Below, in pieces: positions 7,701-16,191 of a DNA stretch of 64,000 nt. The position numbers were made by a program, and so were the translations under genes. Below the pieces are notes generated by a model. The model was not told the origin of the DNA, did not search any database, and was given only the letters and a program-made list of their open reading frames with translations. The stretch lies in the NCBI GenBank assembly GCA_963774075.1, contig CAVZDP010000004.1, positions 1 to 64,000 of the forward strand, written 5' to 3'. This DNA is from JBBQNR01 sp963774075. GTDB lineage: Bacteria > Actinomycetota > Thermoleophilia > Solirubrobacterales > JBBDJG01. The number at the start of each line of letters is the position of its first letter. Positions within the stretch are counted from its first letter, which is position 1.

Positions 7701-10487
7701 TCAGGGCGCCGGGCGGAACTGGTCCCTGACGATCGCGTCGCGCGCAACTTCGCCCGCCTGCGTGGTGGCGACGTGGTAGTCGTTGGTAAGCCACAGGCCC
7801 AGCTGGTTGCCGAACCATGGCCCGAGGGGGTTGCCGCTCTCGCCACCGGGGATCACCTGCACGGCGTTCGGGTGCGAGCGGCGAGCCTCCGACACGAAGC
7901 GCCGCGCCGGCCCGCTTCCGAACATGAACCCGTTCAGCGTCGAGGCACGGGGGTTGTGCGATGACGCGTCCACGACGCCGAAGCCGCCGTCCGTCGCGAC
8001 CCCCGGCAACCCCGCACCGAGGTCGGCGAAGCCGCCACCCGGTGGGAGCGAGAAGGGTCCGCCGAGCGGATGCCCGAAGGTGATCCGGTGCAGCTTGCCC
8101 CAGCGGTAGTCGGCGAGGTTCGTCGAGCCGCCGAAAGCGGGCGCGAAGGTCGGGCTCGCCGCCAGGTTGAGAGCATTTCGAACCGCTTGCAGCAACTTCG
8201 TGTCCCGATCCGCCGGGCTCGCGAAGAACACGATGCCCGAGACGCCGGTCCCGCTTCCCTCGAGGAGGTGACGGAGTGCGCTCATCGCCTGGTCCCCACC
8301 TGGAAGGGAGGACCCGCCGATCCCGCGCGCCTCGAGCGGCGCGTCGACGATCAGCGCCAGCGCGCGGCTGCGCCACAGCGCGTAGATCGTCGCGGCCACG
8401 CTGGCGGAGGACTCCGCCGCCGTGGGCGCTGACCGCGCGCCATCGGCATCGGTCACGTCGTAACCATCTGCAATCCCGGTCGGCGTGGAGAAATCCCAGG
8501 CGGCGAGGCGCGAGACCGCCTCCTGCACCTTGGGATCCGATCCGAGCGCCGCGAGGGATGCCGGCGCGCCCGGCGCCTGCGCCGCCTGCAGAGCAGCCGT
8601 GATGTACGGCACGAGCACCTTGGCGTCGTTCAGCTTCACGTCCGCCTGTATCGACTGCATCTCCGCGAACGAGACCGAGCCGTCCGCGAGCGCCGACTGG
8701 ATCCGGTCGGTGATGCGCGCGTTGCGGTTGCCGTCAGCGTGGCCGGGGGAGATGTAGCGGATCCCGCCTCCGGGTCGCAGTTCGTTGACCGGGTTGTTGT
8801 CGAACGTCTGACCCGTCGGGTCCTGGTTCGCGTTGGAGATCCAGCCGCGCGCGGGGTTCACGAGCCCGTCCATCTCGTCGAAGGGCAGGATCTCGTAGTT
8901 CAGCGCCTGGTCTTCCGCCGGGTTCGGGTCGGCGATCCACTCCTGGCCGCCGGTTCCTTGACGGACGAAGTAAGGCGGCAGCCCCGCTACGGCGCCGGCC
9001 TGGAGGTCCTCACGCAGTGGGATCTCCGCGCTCGTCTTGTAGCCGATGTTGCCGCTGTCGTCGACGTACATCCAGTTCTGAGCGCCGACGTCGAAGTACC
9101 GCTGGGCGTCGATCGCCTCGCCGACGGTCTTCGCACGCGTCAGGAGGCGGAAGAAATCGACCTCGCGTGTCGCGCTGAAGCCGGTGTACTGGACCGAGAA
9201 CCCGACCTCGCCGCTGACCGAGACCAGCGGGCCGTTGTTGCGGCGCGGCACGATCACTGTCACGGGCGGAATGCTGCCCCCCGCCGGGACCGTGACGACG
9301 TCGTCCTGGGTGCTGTTGCCCCGCTGGTTCGCGCGGTAGGTCTCCGGGATGATCTGCGTCGGCTCTTGCTGGCCGTTGTAGGTCGTCGCCACCGGCACGC
9401 CGCCCGAGATCGTGAGCTGCTCCTGGTAGAAGTCGGTCACGTCGGTCGGATTGACCGTCGAGCCCCACGACACTCGCCCGTTCGTGCCGTGCACGATGGC
9501 CGGCGTTCCCGGGAAGGTGACGCCGTAGAGGGTCAAGGCGTCGCTGCCGCCCGAGACGTCGATTCCGGCCTCGTAGAAGGTGGAGGGCGAGGGCAGGGAG
9601 AGGTGCGGGTCGTTCGCGACCATCGGCCGTCCGGTAGCGGACTTCTCACCCGAGACGACCCAGATGTTGGATCCCTGCTCGGTGCGCTCGGTGGGTATCC
9701 CCGCGGCTTTTGCCTTCTTGAGCGCGCCCTCCGCCGCCTGGGCGACGTCCGCGCTATGGGACGACGCGGACCACGACGGCTGGCCGTGCTTCCGCTCCGG
9801 CTGCGAGGTCTCGCCGGGGAAAATCGACGGCGCGTGCTCGAACGGCTCGCTCCGCATCACGTCCTGGAAGAAGAGGTTGAAGCCGCTGAACCCCTGCAAG
9901 ATGCCGGCAAGCTGGTAGTTGACCAGCCGCTGGTAGTTGGCAACGTCCCCGGCGTCGAACGAGAGGCCGAACGCGAGCAGCTTCGCGACCGCCACGGAGT
10001 CGAGCGCCGTCCACGTCGGAACCTTCGCCTTCGTCAGCTCGAGCGCGGAGTACTCCGAGGGGAGCGGGTTGGCGGCGATCCAGGCGTTGACTCCCCCCGA
10101 GTACGCCTCCAGGAGCGCCACGCTCTCGGCAGACGCTGCGTTGAGCGAACGCTGCGCCGCGCGCCGCAGGCCGAGCGTGCGCAGCTGCACGTCGCTCGCC
10201 AGCGCGGTCGATCCCAACAGCTCGGCGAGCGTACCGCTCGCCTGCCGCCGGCTCGAGTCCATCTGGAACAAGCGGTCCTCCGCGTGGAGATAGCCGAGGA
10301 CGCGAAATGCGTCTCGGTCGCTGTGGGCATAGACGTGGGGGACGCCGAGCCGATCTCGATCGACCTTCACCGGTGCCCCGAGGCCCGGAAGGTCCAGGGA
10401 CTGGCCCTTGGGGTTCGATGCCAGTGATGCCCCCGGCAAAGCGACGAGCACGAGCGTGCAGAGAGCGATCACGGATCGGGTCAACAT
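7701..10487 (-). CDS. penicillin acylase family N-terminal-nucleophile hydrolase
   Basis: A 928-residue exported precursor of the penicillin/acyl-homoserine-lactone acylase family (Ntn hydrolases). A signal peptide covers residues 1-24. The alpha-chain signature is VDRDRLGVPHVYAHSDRDA then LGYLHAEDRLFQMD; the autocatalytic site EQGSNIW follows a linker, placing the nucleophile serine at about 273 as the first residue of the beta chain. Further family motifs are NDPHL, FPGTPAIVHGTNGRVSWG and, near the C-terminus, WGKLHR and GVVDASSHNPR. Such enzymes cleave amide bonds of acylated small molecules outside the cytoplasm. The start at 10487 has AAGGAGG 7 nt upstream. The substrate (beta-lactam, lactone or lipopeptide) is undetermined. 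Confidence 0.93.
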   Translation of the reverse strand: MLTRSVIALCTLVLVALPGASLASNPKGQSLDLPGLGAPVKVDRDRLGVPHVYAHSDRDAFRVLGYLHAEDRLFQMDSSRRQASGTLAELLGSTALASDVQLRTLGLRRAAQRSLNAASAESVALLEAYSGGVNAWIAANPLPSEYSALELTKAKVPTWTALDSVAVAKLLAFGLSFDAGDVANYQRLVNYQLAGILQGFSGFNLFFQDVMRSEPFEHAPSIFPGETSQPERKHGQPSWSASSHSADVAQAAEGALKKAKAAGIPTERTEQGSNIWVVSGEKSATGRPMVANDPHLSLPSPSTFYEAGIDVSGGSDALTLYGVTFPGTPAIVHGTNGRVSWGSTVNPTDVTDFYQEQLTISGGVPVATTYNGQQEPTQIIPETYRANQRGNSTQDDVVTVPAGGSIPPVTVIVPRRNNGPLVSVSGEVGFSVQYTGFSATREVDFFRLLTRAKTVGEAIDAQRYFDVGAQNWMYVDDSGNIGYKTSAEIPLREDLQAGAVAGLPPYFVRQGTGGQEWIADPNPAEDQALNYEILPFDEMDGLVNPARGWISNANQDPTGQTFDNNPVNELRPGGGIRYISPGHADGNRNARITDRIQSALADGSVSFAEMQSIQADVKLNDAKVLVPYITAALQAAQAPGAPASLAALGSDPKVQEAVSRLAAWDFSTPTGIADGYDVTDADGARSAPTAAESSASVAATIYALWRSRALALIVDAPLEARGIGGSSLPGGDQAMSALRHLLEGSGTGVSGIVFFASPADRDTKLLQAVRNALNLAASPTFAPAFGGSTNLADYRWGKLHRITFGHPLGGPFSLPPGGGFADLGAGLPGVATDGGFGVVDASSHNPRASTLNGFMFGSGPARRFVSEARRSHPNAVQVIPGGESGNPLGPWFGNQLGLWLTNDYHVATTQAGEVARDAIVRDQFRPAP

Positions 10488-10596
10488 GGACTGCCTCCTT
10501 GAGTCGGTCCGGCGACCCGCTCCTCCCTCGAATTTGATTGTCCCACTCGCCCACGTTCGAGGTCAAGTTGCAAGCGCGATCTCGTGGGAACCTCGC

Positions 10597-10968
10597 CTAC
10601 TTCTCCTGGAGCACGGACAGCAGGTTGCCGGCCGGGTCCTTGAACCACGCGATGTACGGACCCTCGCCGCGGGAGATGCCCTTCTCGTCCTGCTCGAACC
10701 CGTCGTAGGTTTCGAAGCGGACGCCGCGCGCGGCCAGCTCGTCGACCGCCTTGTCGATGTTGTCGACCGGGAAGTTCAGAATCGTGTAGGTCGCCGGCGT
10801 GTGGTCCGGCTTCGGGTAGACCAGAGTGGGCCGGTCACCCGCGAGGTGCAGAGTCAGCAGGCCGTACTCCTCGGAGGTCTTCAGCCCGAGGGTCTCGCCG
10901 TAGAACGCCTGAGCCTTGTCGAGGTCGTCCACAGCGAAACCGCTGAATGCCTTGGTGTCCGCGAACAT
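10597..10968 (-). CDS. VOC (glyoxalase-fold) family protein
   Basis: A 123-residue single vicinal-oxygen-chelate module: AFSGFAVDDLDKAQAFYGET opens the first beta-alpha-beta-beta-beta unit and WFKDPAGNLLSVLQ closes the second. Members include dioxygenases, glyoxalases and binding proteins. The start at 10968 is preferred over the longer upstream frame because GAGAGGAG precedes it by about 7 nt and the domain begins immediately. It lies between the penicillin-acylase gene and the sigma factor gene, all leftward. Metal ligands are not fully recognisable, so enzymatic activity is open. Confidence 0.85.
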   Translation of the reverse strand: MFADTKAFSGFAVDDLDKAQAFYGETLGLKTSEEYGLLTLHLAGDRPTLVYPKPDHTPATYTILNFPVDNIDKAVDELAARGVRFETYDGFEQDEKGISRGEGPYIAWFKDPAGNLLSVLQEK

Positions 10969-11069
10969 CACTGGCTCCTCTCTTCGTCGGTGCTCCAATT
11001 GGGCCGCCGGGCATACAGACCGGCTCGACTCCCGAAACTCATCGGTCGGCCCAGCCTCGCTGGCCGGGG

Positions 11070-12185
11070 TCAATCCAGCCGGTCGGGTAGACCGAAGCGC
11101 TCGAAGATGGCCACGACCCTCGAGGGGTCGGGCGGTTGCTCCGGCCAGCGCGCGAAGACGTGGCGATCACGAACGTGTATGGACCGCGTGATGAACGCGG
11201 TGACCTCCTGGATCTGCGAGCCGCGAAGCGTCAGGACGTCGAGCGCGAATGGACGGTAGCTCTCCTCCTCCGCACGCCAGGTGTAGCAGCCGACCGCTGC
11301 CTGCCCGTTTGCCCGAGTGGGAAGGTGACGCCAGCGCCAGTCGCCCGAGAGCGGTCCGCGGGTCAGGAATACGGTGAGCGCATCGTGTCCGCGATACCAG
11401 GTCGCCAGCGGCGGCATCGACCATGCGGCGTCCTCAGCCAGCATGGCGACGACGGCATCGACGTCGCCCCGCGCCATCGCATCCATGTAGCTCTCCACGA
11501 TGTCGCTGAGGCGCTGGTCCCCAAGCGCGCGCAGAGTCGCCTGCTGGCTTTGCTCGGGAAGCCGTTCATCGACTGTCTTGCGGGCGCGCTGCAGAGCGCT
11601 GTTCACCGAGGCGACGGTCGTCTCGAGCGAATCCGCGACCTCCCGGGCCGAGAAGCCGAGCACCTCGCGCAGGATCAGCGCGGCGCGTTGATTTGCCGGC
11701 AGATTCTGGAGCGCCGCGACGAAAGCCAGCTCGACGCTCTCCCGCCGCTCGTAGCGTGCCTCCGGCGCGGCGAAGCCGTCTTCGAGGCCCAGCTTCTCGT
11801 CCGGATACGGCTCCACCCAGACCGATTCGACGAGCGGCTCGCCCGGGCCGTCGTGGGGATCGGCGGCCGGGCCGTAGTCGACCGGGAGCACCCGCCTGGG
11901 CCGCCGCGCGATCGCGTCGAGGCAGGCATTGGTCGCGATCTTGTAGAGCCACGGCCGAAGCAATCCTCGACCCTCGAGCCGGGGCAATCCGCGCCACGCG
12001 CGCAGCAGGGTGTCCTGGAGTGCGTCCTCGGCATCGTGGAGCGAGCCGAGCATCCGGTAGCAGTGCGCATGGAGCTCCGCGCGGTGGGGCTCGACGAGCC
12101 GGCGGAAGGCGCCCTCGTCGCCTCCGCGAGCCGCTTCGAGCAGCTCGCGCTCCGGCACGATTGAGCTCGGGTACGTGGCGCCCAT
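11070..12185 (-). CDS. ECF sigma factor with NTF2-like C-terminal domain
   Basis: An extracytoplasmic-function sigma-70 factor of the long SigX5/TIGR02960 type. Region 2 is seen in FRRLVEPHRAELHAHCYRML and DAEDALQDTLLRAWRGL, region 4 in LPANQRAALILREVLGFSA with the helix-turn-helix SAREVADSLETTVASVNSAL. After that the last ~140 residues (SYMDAMARGDVDAVVAMLAED, then MPPLATWYRG) form a SnoaL/NTF2-like domain that in related sigma factors controls activity in place of an anti-sigma factor. The frame extends to a GTG at 12272, but the family starts just ahead of LLEAARGGDEGAF and a TACCCT hexamer lies 8 nt before the ATG at 12185, so I place the start there. Confidence 0.9.
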   Translation of the reverse strand: MGATYPSSIVPERELLEAARGGDEGAFRRLVEPHRAELHAHCYRMLGSLHDAEDALQDTLLRAWRGLPRLEGRGLLRPWLYKIATNACLDAIARRPRRVLPVDYGPAADPHDGPGEPLVESVWVEPYPDEKLGLEDGFAAPEARYERRESVELAFVAALQNLPANQRAALILREVLGFSAREVADSLETTVASVNSALQRARKTVDERLPEQSQQATLRALGDQRLSDIVESYMDAMARGDVDAVVAMLAEDAAWSMPPLATWYRGHDALTVFLTRGPLSGDWRWRHLPTRANGQAAVGCYTWRAEEESYRPFALDVLTLRGSQIQEVTAFITRSIHVRDRHVFARWPEQPPDPSRVVAIFERFGLPDRLD

Positions 12186-12415
12186 CCAGACCAAGGGTAG
12201 ACCGTCGAGGGCAGCAAGCCCGGCGTAGCGCCTGGTACCAGCGAGTTCGAAAGGACGTGGAACAAATGACACGAGTTACTTTCGATATGTCGATGTCGCC
12301 GACCCTTGTTCGACGTTGAGGTAGAGCCAGAAGCGATGAGTTCTCAGCCGCTTCGTAGTCTTATGTTTGGCCGCCGCGACCCAGTGCAATCCCGACGACG
12401 AGGAGATCAGAGATC

Positions 12416-13900
12416 GTGACTGCTGAGACTAGGATCGACCGCAGGCGCTGGCGGGCACTGTACGTGCTCTGCGGGGGCATGCTCATGATCGTGCTCGACG
12501 CCACGATCGTGAACGTCGCGCTGCCCTCGATCCAGGACGACCTGGGTTTCTCGCAGAGCAGCCTCGCCTGGGTGGTGAACGCCTACCTGATCGCGTTCGG
12601 CGGCCTGCTGCTGCTTGCCGGGCGCCTCGGCGACCTGATCGGCCAGCGGCGCGTCTTCCTCATCGGCCTCGCCGTCTTCACGGGTGCGTCGGCGCTGTGC
12701 GCCATGGCCCAGAGCCAGGGCATGCTGATCGGAGCGCGCTTCGTCCAGGGCGCCGGCGGCGCGATCGCATCGGCGGTGATCCTGGGCATGATCGTCACGA
12801 TGTTCCCCGAGCCTCGTGAGCAGGCGAAGGCGATCGGGGTCTACAGCTTCGTCGCCTCGGCCGGCGCCTCGATCGGTCTGCTCGCGGGCGGAGTGCTGAC
12901 CGAGGCGATCAACTGGCACTGGATCTTCTTCGTCAACCTGCCGGTCGGCGCCGCGACCGCGCTCCTCGCACTGCGGCTGGTCGAGGACCACGAGGGCATC
13001 GGCGTCAAGGAGGGAGCCGACATTCCGGGCGCCGTCCTTCTCACCGGCGGGCTGATGCTGGGCGTGTACACGCTCCTGGAGGCGGGCGAGCAGGGGTGGG
13101 GCTCGACCCAGACGCTCTTGCTCGGCGGCGTCTCCGTCGCCCTGCTGGCCGTCTTCGTCGCGCGCCAGTCCCGCATCGCAAATCCGCTGATGCCCCTGCG
13201 TCTCTTCCGCTCTCGGAACGTCGCGGGAGCGAACCTGGTCATGGCCCTCCTGGTGGTGGGATTCTTCAGCATGTTCTTCCTGGGGGCTCTCTACCTGCAG
13301 GGGATCCTCGACTACAGCCCACTCGGCGTCGGCCTTGCGTTCCTACCGTCCTGCATCGTCATGGGGACGCTGTCGCTGGGCTATGCGGAGCGCCTCATCA
13401 TGGGCATCGGGGCGCGGGCGACGCTGATCGCGGGCCTGGTGTTCGCCGCGGCGGGGCTGCTTCTGTTCGCGCGGGCGCCCGTCGACGGAAGCTATGTGAC
13501 CGACCTCCTACCGGTGATGCTGCTGCTGGGCGGCGGCGCCGGTCTCGCCTTCCCCGCGCTGATGACGCTCGCCATGTCGGGCGCCACGGAGAGCGACTCG
13601 GGGCTGGCCTCGGGGCTGGTCAACACGACCGTGCAGGTGGGCGGCGCCATCGGCCTCGCCGTGCTGGCGACGCTCGCGAGCGAGCGCACCGACGCCCTGC
13701 GTGCCGACGGCGTGTCGAGCGACTCCGCGCTCAACTCCGGCTACCACCTCGCCTACCTCACCGGGGCCGCGCTCGTGGTGATCGCCATCGTGGTCGCCCT
13801 GGGCGTGCTGCGCACTGAGACCGCTGCCGTAGGCGAAGATGAGTCTGACGCCGAGGCTGAGCGGACCCGGGCGGAGCCGGCTTACTCCGAGGCCGCCTAG
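12416..13900 (+). CDS. MFS transporter, DHA2 (EmrB/QacA) family
   Basis: A 494-residue, probably 14-helix proton-coupled drug exporter. Motif C/D of the DHA2 family is visible in MIVLDATIVNVALPSIQDDL, motif A in GRLGDLIGQRRVFLIG, and the fifth-helix region in GLLAGGVLTEAINWHWIFF followed by NLPVG. The polar C-terminal tail is rich in Glu and Ala. The start is GTG with GGAG about 12 nt upstream. The divergent neighbour is the ECF sigma factor, and the 230-bp region between them may hold shared regulation. The exported compound is unknown. Confidence 0.92.
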   Translation: MTAETRIDRRRWRALYVLCGGMLMIVLDATIVNVALPSIQDDLGFSQSSLAWVVNAYLIAFGGLLLLAGRLGDLIGQRRVFLIGLAVFTGASALCAMAQSQGMLIGARFVQGAGGAIASAVILGMIVTMFPEPREQAKAIGVYSFVASAGASIGLLAGGVLTEAINWHWIFFVNLPVGAATALLALRLVEDHEGIGVKEGADIPGAVLLTGGLMLGVYTLLEAGEQGWGSTQTLLLGGVSVALLAVFVARQSRIANPLMPLRLFRSRNVAGANLVMALLVVGFFSMFFLGALYLQGILDYSPLGVGLAFLPSCIVMGTLSLGYAERLIMGIGARATLIAGLVFAAAGLLLFARAPVDGSYVTDLLPVMLLLGGGAGLAFPALMTLAMSGATESDSGLASGLVNTTVQVGGAIGLAVLATLASERTDALRADGVSSDSALNSGYHLAYLTGAALVVIAIVVALGVLRTETAAVGEDESDAEAERTRAEPAYSEAA

Positions 13901-13924
13901 ACCGGTCCGGACCAGCTCTAGCTG

Positions 13925-13939
13925 CCCGCAGGCCGCGGG
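13925..13939. terminator. hairpin between convergent genes
   Basis: CCCGC-AGGCC-GCGGG at 13925-13939, extended by a weaker outer TAGCT/AGCTA pair, lies between the stop of the exporter gene (13900) and the stop of the leftward yceH-like gene (13948). It could end both transcripts; no T-run is present. Confidence 0.4.
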
Positions 13940-13947
13940 AACAGGAG

Positions 13948-14601
13948 CTATGAGCCGAGCTGCTCGCGCAGCGCCGCCACGTCCTGACGCAGCGCATCGA
14001 GCTCTCGCCTCAGGGTGGCCACCTCGCCCACGAGCTGATCGGATTCCTCTGGTCGAGGCGGCGGAGCGGCATCGACGGCCCCGGCCCCGACCCCGGGCTG
14101 TGCGGTTGTGGCTGAATCCTCTTCGAGGAGGTGCGTGTACCGCGCCTCCTTCTGTCCCGGCCGTCGCTCGAGCCACCGCCCGAGCTCGCGCGCGGTGAGC
14201 CGATCGAGCGCTTCCTCGACTGCTCTCAGTCCCGCGAACGTGTGCAGCCTCTCGCTGCGCTGCTTGAGCTCGCCGAGCGTCTGCGGCCCGCGGAGCATCA
14301 AAACGCATAGCAAGGCCCGCTCGTCTGGCGACAGGCCGAGCGCTTCGTCCAGGAGCTGGCGGTACTTGGTCGAGCGGCTGCCGTGATAGCTGGCCATGCG
14401 TGCCCAGCCGCGCCGGCCGAGCCGTTGCGCGGCCTCTCGGACCGTCGCCTCGTCGTAGTCGACAACCGGGTCGCGGCTCGTCGACTGGTTGCACGCAAGC
14501 CGCAGCGAGTTGAGCGTCAGCGGGTACGCCTCCGGCGTCATCTGCTGCTTCTCCAGCAGGCAGCCGAGCACCCTTATCTCTGCCGAGTCGAGGCCCTCCA
14601 C
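13948..14601 (-). CDS. YceH family protein (DUF480)
   Basis: A 217-residue protein with two winged-helix units typical of YceH/DUF480. Recognisable blocks are DSAEIRVLGCLLEKQQMTPE, YPLTLNSLRLACNQSTSRDP, VDYDEATVREAAQRL and LLCVLMLRGPQTLGELKQRS. The C-terminus (VATLRRELDALRQDVAALRE) is a short heptad-like coiled coil. The family is widespread but of unknown function; DNA binding is suggested only by fold. The start ATG at 14601 gives the family N-terminus directly. Confidence 0.9.
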   Translation of the reverse strand: MEGLDSAEIRVLGCLLEKQQMTPEAYPLTLNSLRLACNQSTSRDPVVDYDEATVREAAQRLGRRGWARMASYHGSRSTKYRQLLDEALGLSPDERALLCVLMLRGPQTLGELKQRSERLHTFAGLRAVEEALDRLTARELGRWLERRPGQKEARYTHLLEEDSATTAQPGVGAGAVDAAPPPRPEESDQLVGEVATLRRELDALRQDVAALREQLGS

Positions 14602-14631
14602 GGGCCAGGCAGCCTAGCGTCTGGCGCCGTC

Positions 14632-15081
14632 CTACGAAGATGCGTTCGCCAGCGCGGCCAGCACCGGCGAGCGGTCGAAATAGACGCGGTTGTCCGCTAT
14701 CAGGCCGTCGCGAAACTGGACGGTGCACACGCCGATGCACTCGACCTCGGTGTCTCCGATGGGGATGCGCGCATGCCACGTGTTGAGGAAGCCGTGCTCG
14801 AGCGGCGTCACTTCCAGGTTGGTCCACACCCAGTCCGGAAAGTGCGCCAGCAGCTTGCGGAAATAGTCCAGCAGCGCCTCACGGCCCTTGACGCCGTCCG
14901 GCAGCGCGGGGTCGCTGTAGAACGCGTCATCCGTGTAGAAGGAAGCGAGCCACTCGGGATCGTTGCCGGTCCAAGCTGGTAGCCAGCGTGCAGCGAACTC
15001 GCGCGCCTCGGCGTCGGCCACGCCCTCGAACTGCGTCAGGGTCGCCTCGCTCACACCCGTGCCCTCTCCGGCGGCCGCCAT
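14632..15081 (-). CDS. NTF2-like (SnoaL-type) family protein
   Basis: A 149-residue single-domain protein with the NTF2 cone fold pattern: AREFAARWLPAWTGNDPEWL, FYTDDAFYSDPALPDGVKG, REALLDYFRKLLAHFPDW, and FLNTWHARIPIGDTEVECIG. Members are often isomerases, cyclases or ligand binders; the pocket chemistry cannot be called. It starts 5 bp after the ParA-like gene stop on the same strand, with AAGG upstream overlapping that stop region, so the two genes are probably co-transcribed. Confidence 0.85.
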   Translation of the reverse strand: MAAAGEGTGVSEATLTQFEGVADAEAREFAARWLPAWTGNDPEWLASFYTDDAFYSDPALPDGVKGREALLDYFRKLLAHFPDWVWTNLEVTPLEHGFLNTWHARIPIGDTEVECIGVCTVQFRDGLIADNRVYFDRSPVLAALANASS

Positions 15082-15086
15082 CGCGC

Positions 15087-16019
15087 CTACTCGACCTTTC
15101 CCCCCGACACGGGGGCCGACGGCAGCGTGGGAAGTGTCGCCACCTGATCTAGCGCGCTGCGCGGCGGCTCGCCGCGGTCCCGGTCGGCGGCGCCGATGGA
15201 GGCCTTGGGGCGCGGCGCGAGCTCCTCTCGCAGCGGGCCGAGGCGCTCGCGCGCCTCGTCCTCGCCCAATCGCGCCAGCAGCTCCTCCGTGACCGCGATG
15301 TAGTCGGCCGCGAGCTCCGGCCGGTAGTCGAGGATCGAGACTCCGCGCTCGGCCGACTCCGGATAGCGGATCGACTTGCGCACGACGGCGTCGAACACCT
15401 TGTCGCCGTAGTTCTCGCGCAGACCCGCCAGCGCCTCGCGAGCATGAAGCGTGCGCAGGTCCGCGATGTTGAGCACGACGCCGAGCCAGTCGAGGCCCTC
15501 GTTCAGGTTGTCGCGCGCCAGCTCCATCACCTCGATCACCTGCTCGACGCCCTGGAGCGAGAAGTATTCGGCTTCCGTGCTGATGAGGGCATGCGAGGCC
15601 GCGACGAGCGCGTTCACGGTCAAGAGCCCGAGCGCGGGGGGGCAGTCGATGAGGATGACGTCGTGCTGCCGGCGCGCCTCGCGCAGAGCGCGCTTGAGCG
15701 TCAGCTCGCGGCCCATCTTTCCGCTCAGCACGAGCTCCGCCTCCGCCAGTCCCAGGTTGGCCGCGATCACTCCCCTGTGGACGGCCTCCCCGGCGTGCGC
15801 GCGGGCCGCGAGCACGTCCCCGATCGTGGGGGAGGCGTCCGGCTCTACGTCGAAGTAGTCGGAGAGGTTGCCCTGGGGGTCGAGGTCGATCGGAAGCACG
15901 TCCAGGCCCGCCCGGCGCAGCACGTCGGTCAGGGTTCGCACCATGGTCGTCTTGCCGGTCCCGCCCTTCTGGGAGAGGACCGCGATGGTGTGTGCGCCTG
16001 TCGGCAGGATCGTCGGCAT
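15087..16019 (-). CDS. ParA family ATPase
   Basis: A 310-residue deviant-Walker ATPase of the ParA/Soj type. The motif KGGTGKTT is at residues 18-25, followed by LPIDLDPQGNLSDYF (Walker A') and the Walker B strand VILIDCPPALGLLTVNAL. These proteins dimerise with ATP and segregate DNA or position other cargo. There is no parB beside it, so it is probably not the chromosomal parAB system, and it may serve as an orphan positioning ATPase. The C-terminal ~60 residues are proline/alanine-rich and look disordered. The start at 16019 (MPTILPTGAHTIAVLSQ) is chosen over a much longer frame because it fits the family. Confidence 0.88.
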   Translation of the reverse strand: MPTILPTGAHTIAVLSQKGGTGKTTMVRTLTDVLRRAGLDVLPIDLDPQGNLSDYFDVEPDASPTIGDVLAARAHAGEAVHRGVIAANLGLAEAELVLSGKMGRELTLKRALREARRQHDVILIDCPPALGLLTVNALVAASHALISTEAEYFSLQGVEQVIEVMELARDNLNEGLDWLGVVLNIADLRTLHAREALAGLRENYGDKVFDAVVRKSIRYPESAERGVSILDYRPELAADYIAVTEELLARLGEDEARERLGPLREELAPRPKASIGAADRDRGEPPRSALDQVATLPTLPSAPVSGGKVE

Positions 16020-16123
16020 CTCTCGCACGCAAATTACTCGCTTGACGCTGCAAGCGGGAGGGGGTCCAGTCCGCAAATAGCGAAAAAGTCGTCCATCCCC
16101 TGGTCCGGCGCCGTCCTCGGCCC

Positions 16124-16129
16124 TATAAT
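16124..16129 (+). promoter_or_regulatory. TATAAT -10 element of the glutamate synthase gene
   Basis: A perfect TATAAT at 16124-16129 stands out in this GC-rich region, 62 bp before the GTG/ATG region of the glutamate synthase gene. No good -35 hexamer is visible 17 bp upstream. Unlike most promoters suggested here, it would give a transcript with a leader and a GGGAGG ribosome site. Confidence 0.5.
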
Positions 16130-16191
16130 GCTCCTCCCCAAGTACCCGTCGCGCGCCCGCTCGAAGAAAGGCGCGGAACCCGGGAGGATAG

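Noticed and set aside
8739..10427. Long open frame opposite the penicillin-acylase gene
   Set aside because: Arg/Val-rich shadow without domains, produced by GC-rich codon bias of the true leftward gene.
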